A DNA stretch of 64,000 nucleotides from Pogona vitticeps. Taxonomy: Eukaryota; Chordata; Lepidosauria; Squamata; Agamidae. Made by a program: the position numbers and the translations under genes. Of this stretch, positions 47,887-60,600 are shown one piece after another. Where the stretch lies: positions 159,100,001 through 159,164,000 of the forward strand of contig NC_135787.1 in NCBI RefSeq assembly GCF_051106095.1. Direction: 5' to 3'. The notes beneath the pieces are model-generated. The model saw only the letters and a list, made by a program, of their open reading frames with translations. It searched no databases and was not told the origin of the DNA. Within the stretch, counting starts at the first letter, position 1, and the number at the start of each line of letters is the position of its first letter.

Positions 47887-48445
47887 AAATTGTTGTTATT
47901 TGTCATCAGGTCAACTCTGACTTATGGTAACCCCATGGCAGCAGGAAAAGAGGAAGATCAAGTAGATGGGCTGACTCTCTAAAGGAAGCCACATGCTTCA
48001 GTTTGCAAAAGCTGATCAGGGCAGTTGAGGATAGGACATTTTGGAGATTCCTCATTCATAGGGTCTCCGTAAGTCAGAGGCGATGGCAGCACATAACAAC
48101 AACGACAATGAATTATCTCTGTGTCTGAAACACAGAGATAATTCTCTGTGGCGCGGTGCTTGTGCAGGCATGCACATGCACAAACAGCAGTGCTGCGCTT
48201 GTGCGGGCACACACACACTCATGTGCAAATCAGCTATGCAGGGGTGAGTGCATGCAGGGGAGGCAGGAGGTCTGTCCGCGGCCCAGTCCAGCTGAGGCCA
48301 CAGACCAGCACAGGACCGCGGACCAGGGGTTGGAGACCTCTGCTTTAGGGAGTCAATCCATCTCAAATGTGGTTTTCTTATTTTCCTGCAGCCTTTAACA
48401 TTTCCAAACATTGTCTTTTTCAAAGAAATTTGCCTTCTCCTTTTG
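47887..48445. mobile_element. Mosaic of RTE/BovB-type tails with an internal hAT-like element
   Basis: 47887-47940 is a reversed tail (TTGTTGTTATTTGTCATCAG). 47940-48110 is a forward 3' end closing with GCACATAACAACAACGACAA. 48137-48346 is an inverted copy of the hAT-like element at 19.1 kb. 48347-48445 is a reversed RTE-like piece (GGGAGTCAATCCATCTCAAA). Confidence 0.6.
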
Positions 48446-48649
48446 TGCCAAAATTTTCAAATAAAATGAACAGTTAAAACAACCAATCTGATTTTCTGTC
48501 TGGTGCATATATGTAGCTTCATAAAGTCAGCCATTTGATAATCACACGACTTCTCCAGGAATTACATTAATTGAAAAAGGCAGCAACTAACTGAACTATA
48601 GTTTCAAGAGTATTCAGAGATGTTTGCACAAAGAACTTGCCTTTGTTAT

Positions 48650-49145
48650 CCTATAAAAAAAATTGTGTCATTTGTGTCACTGGCCCTTATTATATTTCTG
48701 TCCATTATTTTAAGGTATTTAATCTCCTTTATGCCATCACCTCCACTGGCCTTGTTGTTAGACAAGCTTTCTAAGGCCCACTTGACTTCACTCTCCAGGA
48801 TGTCTGGCTCAAGGTCTGCAACCACATTATCTGGGTTGTCTGGGATATTCAGATCTTTCTGGTATAATTCCTCTGTGTATTCTTGCCACCTCTTCTTGAT
48901 GTCTTCTGCTTCTGTGAGGTCTCTCCCATTTTTGTCCTTTATCATGTTCATCTTTGCACAAAATGTTCCTCTAATATCTTCAATTTTCCTGAACAGATCT
49001 CTGGTTTTTCCTTTTCTATTATTTTCCTCTATTTCTTTACATTGTTCATTTAAGAAGGCCCTCTCCGGGAGGCAGTGGAAGATAGGAGAGCCTGGCGTGC
49101 TCTGGTCCATGGGGTCACGAAGAGTCGGGCACAACTAAACGACAA
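48650..49145. mobile_element. BovB LINE with inverted 5' segment (twin-priming-like)
   Basis: 48690-49060 reads as internal BovB protein on the minus strand ([19 protein letters not shown]). 49065-49145 is the BovB 3' tail on the plus strand (GCCTGGCGTGCTCTGGTCCA). ATCCTATA occurs on both sides (about 48648 and 49164) as a possible target duplication. Confidence 0.8.
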
Positions 49146-49523
49146 ATCTCCTTTTAAAAATCCTATACAAAAATATTATATACTACTATTGTAGAATTGC
49201 ACTGTACCTGAGGAGAATGGAAAATTTTCCCTATTATGTATTTAATTGTGTTATATATGAAAATGCCTGGAATAATCTGGACTGTAGCTTCCCCAACATT
49301 ACGAACACTGTTGGACTAATAGAACATGTTTCCTGACCAAAAGTTAGAGGAAATAGGAATGAATGGAACATCATGTAAGTGAGTAAGGAATCATGATTAT
49401 TTTGAAAATAAATATACAATGCATTCTATTTATGTTCACTCAGTGAGATAGCGGTACTTAACTCTAAGTATGCCTAGGATTTCACCTTAAAGTCAGTGAA
49501 ATTATCAAAGAAATCAGCAACAT

Positions 49524-49800
49524 ATCATAGAATCATATAATAATTTAGTTGGAAGGGGCCTATAAGGTCATTGAGTCCAACTCCCTGCTCAATGCACTAA
49601 TTCAAATCAAAGCAGATCTGACACATGGTTGTCCAGTTTTCTCTTGAATGCCTCCAGTGTTGGAGCGCTGACCACCTCCTGGGGTAATTGGTTCCATTGT
49701 TGTACTCCTCTGACAGTTAAATTTTTTTTCTGGCATTTAGCCTAAATCTGGCTTCCTGTAGGTTGAGCCTATTATTATGTATCATTATACACTCACTAGG
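49524..49800 (-). mobile_element. CR1 LINE 3' end
   Basis: The plus strand starts CATAGAATCATA, the complement of the CR1 ATTCTATG tail. It continues with GGAAGGGGCCTATAAGGTCA and GAGTCCAACTCCCTGCTCAA, the conserved CR1 3' region. Confidence 0.9.
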
Positions 49801-50527
49801 ATTTATAAATTCCAGAACATGTTCTCATGTTTTATAAATGAACAATGGTATATGTCTATTTATTTGCAATTGTAGAAGAGGTAGCCATGTTTGTGCAAGC
49901 ATTGTAGGTAAAAATAAAGTAATAATAAAAGAACAAATAAAAAAGACAAAAGCATGGTGGTACCTTAAAGATTGTTATATTTTAATGTCAGCTTTTGTGG
50001 ACAAATCCACTTCCTCAGACACAAGAGAGAGATATACATGGCAAATATTTACACGTGGCATCAAATACAGAGACTGTGGCTGGCTGGTAAGAAAGTCTAT
50101 GGGTATTTAACAGTGGGGTGATAGCCTCTTTGGTATACAGGTATATTCCATTGAAGCTTCTGCTGTAAAGGATGTAAGAACCTCTGGCATAGAATAACAA
50201 TGGTAGAAGAAGATGTTAATTATACTGAGGAGACTGGCACTTTAGAGTTTCTATTATTTTATAGGAGGTTTTGTAAACAGCTACGGTGATGTGTGAATTA
50301 CTTCAGGCAATGGATGACCACAAGCAACATATCTTAACTCACTACAGTGTTGGTCTTGTGTACATCCACTGCCTGGGGTAATTCACATATCGTTGTAGCT
50401 GTTTAAAAAGACATCCTAAAAATAAAAGGCCATATTTTAGTAATTGTAAAAGGTCAGTCCCTTTAGTATAACATTCATCTTGAGTCCCCTTATCAGGAGA
50501 AAGGCAGCATATAAATAAAAACAAATA

Positions 50528-50930
50528 CAGTGGTACGAACTAAATCTGTATTGGAACGGTGTTTGTACGTCGAATAGTTTGTAAATCGAGGCAAACTTTT
50601 CCATAGGAATGCATTGAAAACAATTTAATCTGTACCTGCTGTTTCTCGTTCATATGTCGAGGCGCTGTTCGTAGGTAGAAGCATTAGTTCCCACAGGAAC
50701 TAATGCAAAGCCGGTTAATCTGTACTCTACCACTAGGGGAAGTTTTTTTTATTTTCTTCTTCTTTTGACCTAAGATGAACTTAGGTCAAAAAAAGGGCAG
50801 GAAAGTTGTTTTTTTTTTCATTTGTAAGTTGAGGCTCTGTTCGCAAGTCTAACCAACTTTTTTCTGAACGGAGCCGTTCATAACTCAAATCGTTCGCAAG
50901 TGGAGACGTTCGTAAGTCGAGGTACCACTG
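50528..50930. mobile_element. TA-flanked MITE (CAGTGGTACGAAC / GGTACCACTG)
   Basis: It is flanked by TA at 50526-50527 and 50931-50932. It carries the shared core (TTTCCATAGGAATGCATTG) and is related to the MITE at 33334-33739 in inverted orientation. Confidence 0.88.
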
Positions 50931-50992
50931 TAAATAAATTTTATTCTGTCACTGTTTTTTTATGACATAGATTCTTACATCCTTTACAGCAG

Positions 50993-51165
50993 TGGTCCCC
51001 AAACTTTTTAACTCAATGAACCAGTTGGCTCCTTCGCACAAGCAAAAGAGTGGGGGGTGCTGGTGTGGGTGCACTCCCACGCATGCATGAAGGGCAGAGG
51101 CCCTCGGGGGTACTCACACACATTTGCAAAGAGGGCTGCCTGCATGCACATGTTGATGGCATGTA
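50993..51165 (+). mobile_element. hAT-like element fragment (CAGTGGTCCCCAAAC end)
   Basis: It starts CAGTGGTCCCCAAAC and shares the GTGCACTCCCACGCATGCAT-type interior with the element at 19.1 kb. It interrupts the right arm of the palindrome. Confidence 0.55.
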
Positions 51166-51309
51166 CAGTATAAATATTTGCCATGTTATATTTGTCTTTT
51201 ATAATTGAGGAAATGACTTCTCCATGAAAGCTCACATTAAAATATAACAATTAGTCTGTAAGGTGCCACCACATTATTTATTCTTTTATTTTAATTTTAT
51301 TTTTACCCA

Positions 51310-51315
51310 TTTATT
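51310..51315 (-). promoter_or_regulatory. Possible polyadenylation signal of gene B
   Basis: AATAAA on the minus strand lies about 220 bp after the gene B stop codon, next to the edge of the palindromic repeat. The position is plausible for a short 3' UTR. Confidence 0.35.
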
Positions 51316-51533
51316 TGCAGTTTTCCCTGTTATATATCATCCTATATAATCTTTGCCTGAAGAAATTGCCTCTCAGTTCTGATGATATCAAGTTGAATTA
51401 TGACTTGCTCAGAGTCCTGGTTAGAGTGAACAGCTAAGATTTTGATAATTTTTCTGGGGACATGAACTCAGTGCCTGTCTTCAGAAACGTAAACTGAAAT
51501 AGCTGCCAACTTAAACAGAGTCCAAGAGGATTT

Positions 51534-51665
51534 TTATATGTGACTATTGTTGACTTTTTCTTCACTGTTTGAAATATTCATTTCAATATGATTGAAAGCT
51601 GGATTAGTGATTCCTTCATCTGGCATGGTGAATGGCTTCCAGTTTAAAACTGTGACTTTCTCTTC
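51534..51665 (-). CDS. SLC5A8: Gene B terminal exon 15 with stop
   Basis: The exon encodes 43 residues starting [11 protein letters not shown], with T-N-P-A-F-N-H-I-E in the middle and N-N-S-H-I before TAA. The terminal S-H-I fits a class I PDZ ligand (S/T-X-hydrophobic). The acceptor is ATTTTTTCCAG. Confidence 0.92.
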   Translation of the reverse strand, partial: EEKVTVLNWKPFTMPDEGITNPAFNHIEMNISNSEEKVNNSHI

Positions 51666-54600
51666 CTGGAAAAAATAATATTTTACAATGAAATGTTATG
51701 CTTCTTACTTATTTAAAAGAGTTATAAACTACTCTTCAGCAATGCTTTGAGGGCAGTTTACAAATGCATACTATACAAAAATAAAAACATAATACAGTTA
51801 ATTACAGCAAGTTAAACAAGTTGCAGTCAATGGGCCCTGAAGCTGTTATGTGAGCGTTGAGTATCAACATAAGGGTCAAAATCTTGTTGTTTAGTATAGT
51901 AAACTGCACGAGAGTAGGCCTAATGAATCAATGACAAATTAGTGAGCCAATTATTTCATAAGTTCCATTGATTCAGATTTACTCTGTGACTTTCTTTAGC
52001 ACAGTAAGTTACAGTTAGAGTAGGTCCATTTGAATCAATGGAATGTATGAAGGAGTTAACTTTGCAAATCCCCATTGATTCAATTGGCCTGCTCTAGTGT
52101 GATTTTAGGGATCACCAACAGGAGCTGGTGCATGAAGTATATACTTTTTAAAATTTTCATATTTGTAGAAAGTAATACTTGGGATCAAAACTGCCTTCAA
52201 GCAAATGAGTATATCTTTCTTTTGATCTGTTTCCTTCTTACTCTGGGATTTTCTCACAGTACCCTGGCAATCAGACTTGCAAATTAATCCTGTGTGACTA
52301 GGAAATGCCCAATAGTGAAACAAAACAAGTAACAAAATCAGTACTGTGATTAATATATTTCCTTCCACAACTTAGGGAGCATCTCTAGAAAAATGTTATA
52401 AACTTATTGGCTCATTTGATCCATGGTTTCATTAATCATACATATAAAATATTAGTCTGATAGTTTTCAGTGAAATGACTAAATTACAGAGGACGTCAAA
52501 AGGCTGAATTACATCAAAGGTGTCACTTCTCTCCAGTAACAGTGAAAATAAGAACTGGTTCTACATGTTAGAAACAAACTAGAATAATAATATATCTCCT
52601 AGTAAATTTTCCTCTGTTACCACCCGGAAAGAATCACCTAGGAATATATTGCAAAATTATACATACCTGTTTAGGTTTCAGAAATGAGAAGTTAGACAGA
52701 AAATCCTCCTTGGTTAACATGAATTTCCGATCCACATTCTGCCGTAATCCTCCTGAAAAACATCTGTCTCAGTCAAATCCCATCAAATACATATAGATTA
52801 TTATAAATGATTATTTGAGCAGTTGTTAACAAGGACAGAGAAATAGCAAGACTAGTGACTTTAAAAATGCAAGATATTATTCTGCCTATCAGAGCAGGTG
52901 TTTATTTGTTCATTTGCCACTGCAAATCTATTAAATCATGTTTTCATTCCTCAATGACAGCAATGGTAGGAAATTTGTGATCTCCCAGTTGTTGCTGGAC
53001 TTCATCGACTATCACCTGCCAACATTGGTTATGATGGCTCAAGCTGATAGGAATTGCAATCCAGCAGTATCTGACGAGATGGCCATCACTGAGTTCGAGG
53101 CATCCAAGGTGACTTGTATTAGTAAACCAATGGAAACAATAAAATATGCATTAGAAGGAGGATTTAAAGAGGTTGTCCGTTCAAAATCCAACATGCCCAC
53201 AGATCAAAGCAAACAGGAAATGTCATCCATGAGGGAGCCATTATCATATGAATCCAGTCAGATTCATATGATAATGAGTGGTTACTATATTCTAATCCCA
53301 GGTGAAATTTAAGATTTATCAATTTATTTATTTATTTATTTATTTATTTGACTTGATTTATATCCCACCCATCTGGTATATTTATACCACTCTAACAAGT
53401 TGGTTGTTAGAATCAGAGAAGAACATTGTTGTGTAGCTGAATACCTACAAAGCCAGTTGTGTTGCTTGCATTGTTCCAAACAAAAGATTAAGACAAATAT
53501 ATTTTGACACTTTAAATCCATATTTTGCAACATATATAATATAAAGGTTTAAGAATGAATTTATACAGTATATGGGAATTATATCTCAATAAAATTAAAA
53601 TCCAGGAATAAGTACCTGTCAGAAGGCTGGTCACTATTCCCACAGCAACTGTGACCAGGGTTCCAAGTGTGCTAAAGTATAAATAGGATAAGGAATACCA
53701 ATAATCTGCAAGGATGGGTCTGGAAAGGAAAAATGGAATTTATTTGCTAGTTTCTCATAATGCACAGAAAATCAGAAAACAAAAATGAAACTATCTTTTC
53801 TCATTTTAAATACATGTTTAAATACTACAATTTAAAAGATGTTTGCATGACAATAGGGGAAATGTGGATAAAATATGAATATCAGCATTATCTAACTATA
53901 AAAAACAAGCAGCCATAGAAAGACTTCAGTATGTCAGCTGTGCTGTTGCATCCAAGATTTATTGTTTTTCACCACCTTGCTAGTGAATTTCAGCATGTTT
54001 CCATCTAAATAATGTGCCTTTAAGGTTTACTTATACAAAACAACAACACTAGTAACACAATGCTAGTAACAGAATGAGAACAAATTCTATACCCAGCATT
54101 TTCTATCCTTGCATGATCTGCAATGTCAAATGCTTATTCATCTCCCAAGTAATGTGAACAAAAGACCTTCTGCTAATTTTTATGAGTTTTTCTTGTACAT
54201 GAATGGACAAAGAACTACACTACAATGTATTCTCAAAGGCTTTCATGGCCAGGATCCGATGGTTGTTGTAGGTTTTTTGGGCTGTTTGGCCGTGTTCTGA
54301 AGTTTTTTCTTCCTAATGTTTCGCCAGTCTCTGTCTGAGACTCCTGTCCTCTGAAGATGTCAGCCACAGAGATTGGCAAAAAGTTAGGAAGAAGAACCTT
54401 CAGAACACAGCCAAGCAGCCTCAAAAACCTACAACAACCAAAGAACTACAATATTTGTCAACAAATAGGACCAAAGATTTTTCTCATTCTGCATTCAATC
54501 CACCTTAAATATGACAGACGTTAGTTGATAAATAATCAGTTTGTTATGTACCTCTCAGGTGGTTGCATATTCAAAGCTGTAAATGATGGTAGATTTGTAG

Positions 54601-57600
54601 GAGTAGTCCAGTTCCCATCTGTGCCTGCATTGGTTAAATTGCATCCTGCAGTTGAGAAATTTAATGCCATGGTACTATGGAGAAGTGGAGGGTAAATTTG
54701 AGCTCCAATTCCAACCCAAAGTGAAGAGGTGAATCCACAAATGAGACCTACAAAAGCACCCTATAAAAGAGAAAATAAAATCCTATTCAAAATTTAAAGA
54801 TAAGGAAAATGTGAGAGAAATAAAAAAAATAACTAACCATCTCCCCCATCATATCTTTAAGCACAAGACATTTTAGTAGCAGAGTATGTTTGAATGGCAT
54901 ACTTAGGACTGGGTAAACCTTTCTCTTAGCAAAATAACAGACACGTGAGTAAGGAATCATGATTCAGTTCAGGACTGCAATGAGAAATGATGGTCTGTGA
55001 GATGCGAGGCGAGAGTGTAGAGGCTCTCGCTGGAGTGTCGTCCTCCCTCAAAAAGAAACAAGAGGCACAGACTGACACGCCTGCACCACCCATCGAGACC
55101 AAACAGCGGGGAGTCGATACCTGGGAATTAGAGCGGGAACTGTCAAAGATGACAGTGGCCACCCAGACCGGGAATGAATTGGCGGGAAGAGAGGAAAGGG
55201 GGAGGTCCATTGTGGAGACGGGAATGGAAGATATAAAAGGAGAGGTGGATGCAATACTGGGGAGGGTTGGGAAATGATATGGGTAGAGGACCCGTGGACC
55301 GGTAAATGGGAAAAGGTATAGGTACCTCGAGAGGAAGGTGATTACCGACGAAGAAGGGGGCTGCCACAATGTCCTTCCCATTGGGGTGAGTTGGAGGCCA
55401 GAGAGTGGCGCAGGCGGCTCAGGGAGGAAAAAGAGGTAGTAGACCAGGAGGAGAGAGAGTGCCGGGTATGGCGTCTAGAAGAAGCCCTGAGGAGGGGGTA
55501 CTTGATGGACCGTGGAGCCCTCTACGAGGAGAGGATGACCCTTACGGGATGGAGGTGCAAGATGAGACCACCCCGCTATTAAACCCTGAGATAGAGACTG
55601 GTGAGATGGAAAACAGTAATCCATTTTTGAAAGCACCTTGGGACGACTTAAACTGTAATCCCTTTATTAAAGATGTTTGGATGCCCCCGCTCGACCGGTC
55701 GGCAACAAGAGAAAATGCAGAAGTTGAATTTGAGCATACTGATTTGTTGTTACATCTTCCAATAAAACCTAGTTATGATTTTTCAACACAGTTGTCTTCA
55801 GTTTCTCAGCTAAAACCAGGGGAGGCAAAGTACGGCCCCTCACATGGTCTAATGCATTTTCTCTTTGTTATTTCCCAGCAGAAAGCTTTTGTTCACCTAC
55901 CAGATGCTTTGGATGCAAAGAGTACAGTCATGGAGGTGATTTTTGAGGGCAAGTAAGAGTTTCAGGGCAAAGGATGCTAAAGAATAGTATTAAATGATAC
56001 TTTATGCTGTTGCCCTCACCAAATAGGTTCTTGTATTTGATTTTGTTATGCATAAACTACATATTCCATACAAATGTTTGTTATAAAATTTAGAATTAAG
56101 CAAAAAAGCTTTGGGATAAACAAATGGGGTATATGAGGTGCCTCTGTGGGAAGATATCTAATAATTGGACCAGCTGACTTATTATGACATAAGAACATAA
56201 GAAGAGTCCTGCTGGATCAGGCCAAGGGTCCATCTAGTCCAGCTCCCTGTATCTCACAGTGTCCCCACCAGATGCCTCTGAGAGCACATGAGACAACTAG
56301 ATACCTGTCTCCTGATACCCTTCCCCTGCATCTGGCATTTTGAGGTACCTTTCTTTTAAGCCTGGAGATTATACATTCCCATCACAGTTTGTAATTTGCA
56401 ACAGATTTTTTTCTCCAAGAATCAGTCCAATCACCTTTTAAAGGCATCTAGGCCAGATGACATCATCACATCCTGTGGCAAGGAGTTCCATAGAGTAACA
56501 ACACACTGGATAAAGACCTTTACTTTCATTGCTGGCCTCACCTAACATTCAGCTCTCATCCAAGTAGCTGTAACATACACAACAGCCACATTTCAGTAAA
56601 CTATGTAAGAGGGGATCTAAACCAGGTGAGGTAAATTGATGGGTTTAGCCCTCTGTCATTTTATGGGACATGCCTATGCCAGCATGCAAAGACTGGTGTA
56701 GCTGACAAAGTAGGAGAGCACATTATGTATCCTACAGAAGATCATTATGTATCCTACAGAAAGTCAGCCAAAACCAGCCAAGCAACCAATGTGTTTATAG
56801 TACATGTAGGGCAGGATGAGGCACTTAGGAAATCTTGGTCGGCCCTTGCATCTGGCCCCATCTTCAGTTGTCGTGACTGGGTCTTGCCAGTGGATTATGA
56901 CAGGCACTAGGAAGAAAGAATGGGGCTGATGCTGTGTAAGTTTTCCTCACTTTAAATAAATTCACACAGAAGTCATTTCCAATACCTCATTGTTTCGTCA
57001 TTTCACCACATTGCTCTTTTACTATATTACTTATTTAAAAAAAAAAACTAGTGATGATAAGCAAGCAGCAAAACAGCAGGTGCAGATGCACTGGCAGCCG
57101 TAACTATGAACCTGTACATGGCTCATGTATAGAGATGGACACGAACCAAACTATGAGCCAGAAACACTAATGAATCAGACTGGTTCGTGGTTTGGGTTTG
57201 TGACCCAGTTTGGAGATACAGTTTCGTGAAAACAAAATGCTGAACTTTTACCTTCAGTCTTGCTTCAGCCTACCCGCCCCCTTCCCACTGCCCTCATCAC
57301 CTCCCTACTTGGTCCTGCTGCCTCTGCTGCACTCCTGCCTCCACTGCGGCCACCATCGTCAGAGACAGCACGCCAGCTTCCTTTCCAGGAGACAGGCCTG
57401 CTGCCTCTGCACATGCACCTGCAGCCCAGCTTAACAGGCCGAACAGCAGAGGGTCAGGAGCCTGCACAAAATCTGTGCACGCACCCACCTCCCAGCTGAT
57501 CAGGGCAAACATCTGGGAGGTCGCATGCTTGTGCAGAGGCAGCAACCAGGCTCTTCATTGATGTGCCGCATGCAACTGCCGCCATGGCAGCAATGATGCT

Positions 57601-60600
57601 GTGGAGGCAGCGCAACAGGAGCAGGTAGCCCCCCCCCCAACAAGCATGGACCAAAAATTAAACCATGAACCAATTTTTCCCCCAGTCATTTGGTAGTGTT
57701 TTGTGGTTCGTGACTAACCATGAACCACCATTTTTCAGGTTCATATCCATCTGTACTCACATATAGGGCTGCTCTCAGGTGGTACAAAGAAATAGAGCTT
57801 GGCAGCAGCCAAATGTCTGGGTGGGCCTTTTTTAGCATCACACTTCTCATCTCCATGTTGAGGAGGTGGCTAGAACAGGTGCCCAAAATACTGTCTGTTT
57901 CACTATACTCTGACCAGCTAGCCATAGTTGGTGGGAATCCCACACTTTGAAGTAGAAGTCCACAAAATTAAGGAAGCAAGTTTATATCAATTACAAATGG
58001 GGCGTGGAATGTTCATTCTCTTTTAGATAACACCTGGAATAGCAGACAAAAGAGGAGAATGGAACTTAAGGCCAGAAGACACAGTCCCTATAATGCTGAT
58101 GTTGTCATCTGTAGCAAAATGCATATCTCAGAAGAACAACAGAAAGAAGCTGGTGCTAGCTAAATTTTCTGCTGTAGTAGTAAACAGGACCATTGTGAAG
58201 CAATGGTTGGATTTGTTATTCCGAATCAGATTGTCAAATGACTTAGTACATTCCCAAACAATGCTTTGTATTTCAGGAAGAATTTTTGGATTGGTAGATA
58301 ATTGCTGGTTTTATTAATTTTATCCTATATTACTTTTTTCTGGCCTCTCTAAATGTGGTTTAAATACTATTTAATGTTCTAAACACATTTGACTATATCT
58401 TGCCGCCTATGTAAATTGCCATGGGGAAATTGCCACAGGAAACCAATTGAAAATGTTATTACATATACATATAAACAAAGGGTAATACACAAAAATTGCA
58501 GCAGGTTGCCACTCACACAAATACTACTTACCACAGGATTGGCAAATGAGCATAGGATACCCAAAGAAAAGAGTCCAAGGAGAGGCCCGCCAACCATCCC
58601 AAAAATACTGAGAGCTGCCTGAAGGAGTAAAATAAAGTATTCAGAAAGGAACTCAGTCTTCCATGTCAATCCTCACTGGTGTCATTTTCTGGACATTATT
58701 AATATATAATACATAACCACCGTAGAGGAAGGCATGATTGATCATTGTGAAGTGATAAGAAGAGGTGACCCTTATGCTAACCCACCATTTTCCCACTCCT
58801 AATCTCCCAAACAAAATGGGTTTTGCCCTGCAAGATTTAAAACGAGTGTTTAACATGAAAAACGGTGCATTTAAAAATATACAAGAGCAAAAGTCGTTAG
58901 AGAAATGGCAGGTAGAGGGCCAAGCACTTCCTCCTTCCTCATCTTCTTTGATATTAAATCATTCTGAAAATCATTTTGATATAATTTTGATATTAAATCA
59001 TTTCTGAAACAGTTCTTAAAACAAATCAGAATTTCGAGTGTTATCTTTTCAAAATAATTTGTTAGGTGACATATTATAAAAACACTATACAATAACTTGT
59101 TCTTTGTGGGAAATGTTTTAGTAATGTGTTCTCTTGCTTGTTACACTGTCTGCTTTTTCTTTTCTTTTCTTTTCTTTTTTGTAATTTTGGTGAGGGAAAG
59201 CTAGGAAATGGCCTACAATTTGAGGGGCACCCTCAAAATGCTTCAGGAAAACATTTTAGAACAAGTAAAAACAATAGTACTCACTATATTCAAAAAAGTA
59301 ACAACCAGTTACCAGTCATTACCTTTTTTGGAAAAGGAACATCTTTATGCTGCCATTACCCTCAAAAGTAATGCTTTACTACAAGTACTGTTGTTACTTG
59401 TAACATGTTACTTCCAAGCCCTGAAACAAACAAAGGCCAACGGTTTACAGTTTGGCTCTTTTTTTGTAAGCTTTTCCTGTTTTTAATGACTAGAATTCAT
59501 CACATCAACTAAATGTACATTATTTTAAATCCATGCAGGTTAGTGCACGCATTGATTTAAAGTTTGAAATTAAAATAGGTTTGTGGGCTTAGAACAATGT
59601 AGGTTTCACTTCTTAAATGGTTTTTGTTTCTTAACCTGACTTAAGTCTATTAATAAAATTGTTTAAAGTAGAAAGGATGAAACTGTATCCACTGTAAGTA
59701 GCAGAACTAACAAGTAAGTTACCTACATTCAGGGAGCATGTATTGGCTGTTCTGTCCTCATAGGCAAACTGACATGAACCGAGAAATTACTGATTTTTTT
59801 ACCTGTAACAAACCTCCCAGAAGTGATGCCAAGGCGGCCATAGCAATGCACACTCCACCATAAAAAAGACCTAAATAATATACAGAGATACATGAAATAA
59901 TAAATTTATGGGGGGAATGAATACAGTACATTAATTTATTAATCCCTTTAGCAAAGAGATCTGTGGACCAACTGAACCGATACTAGCCCAACTTAAGCTG
60001 TGCTGAATCCTACCTTCTCCTCAGTTGGGGATGTCGAAAATTATTAGGCCCAACTAGGATAGAGCAACTGGGGCTTTGGCCCAAGGTACCGAAATTTAGA
60101 GGCATCAAAATTTGGAGTTGAATCTACTGGTGAGTGTTAGGAAAATAAACACCAACATGACCTGTCCCTAGTCACTTCATTTTTTTTTCCAAAAACATAC
60201 ACTTGGGAGGGGGACACACCACATTTTCCCTTTTTCGTGTTGGGGGGGAGGCTTGCACTCATACCTCAGAGCAGGGTGAGTGAAAAGTGGTACTACTTGT
60301 CCCAGGTGCTAAATGGGTAGATATGGCTCTGCTTAAGACTGTCCTCTCCCTGGCCTAACTTTGTGCATGTATTGTGGCTGTATCCCCCAGAGTAAAACAG
60401 TTCTAGGCATTTTGTAACTCAGCTACTGCCTTACTCCTCCCTTTCTACAACTCTTTTTTTTTACTGTCCTGTTAATAGATTTTAAACTGTACTGCTGTTT
60501 TGCTGGTAGATCCCTGTATTGATGTACCACTGAGATCAGCCAGCAGAAAGGGATTGTGCTAGCACAAGTGCATTTTTGCCATTAAAAATAGATTTCTGTC

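Larger units (their letters stand above)
49870..51295. mobile_element. Large palindromic Penelope-like element pair, interrupted by two younger insertions
   Basis: The left arm (about 49935-50335) and right arm (about 50341-51290) are reverse complements. Examples are GGTGGTACCTTAAAGATTG against its complement near 51255, ATGGCAAATATTTA, CTGTAAAGGATGTAAGAA and AACAGCTAC..GTGAATTAC. A MITE (50528-50930) and a hAT-like element (about 50993-51165) separate parts of the right arm. The arms contain CTGAGGA..stem..GAAA hammerhead-like cores. Penelope-like identity is inferred. Confidence 0.7.
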
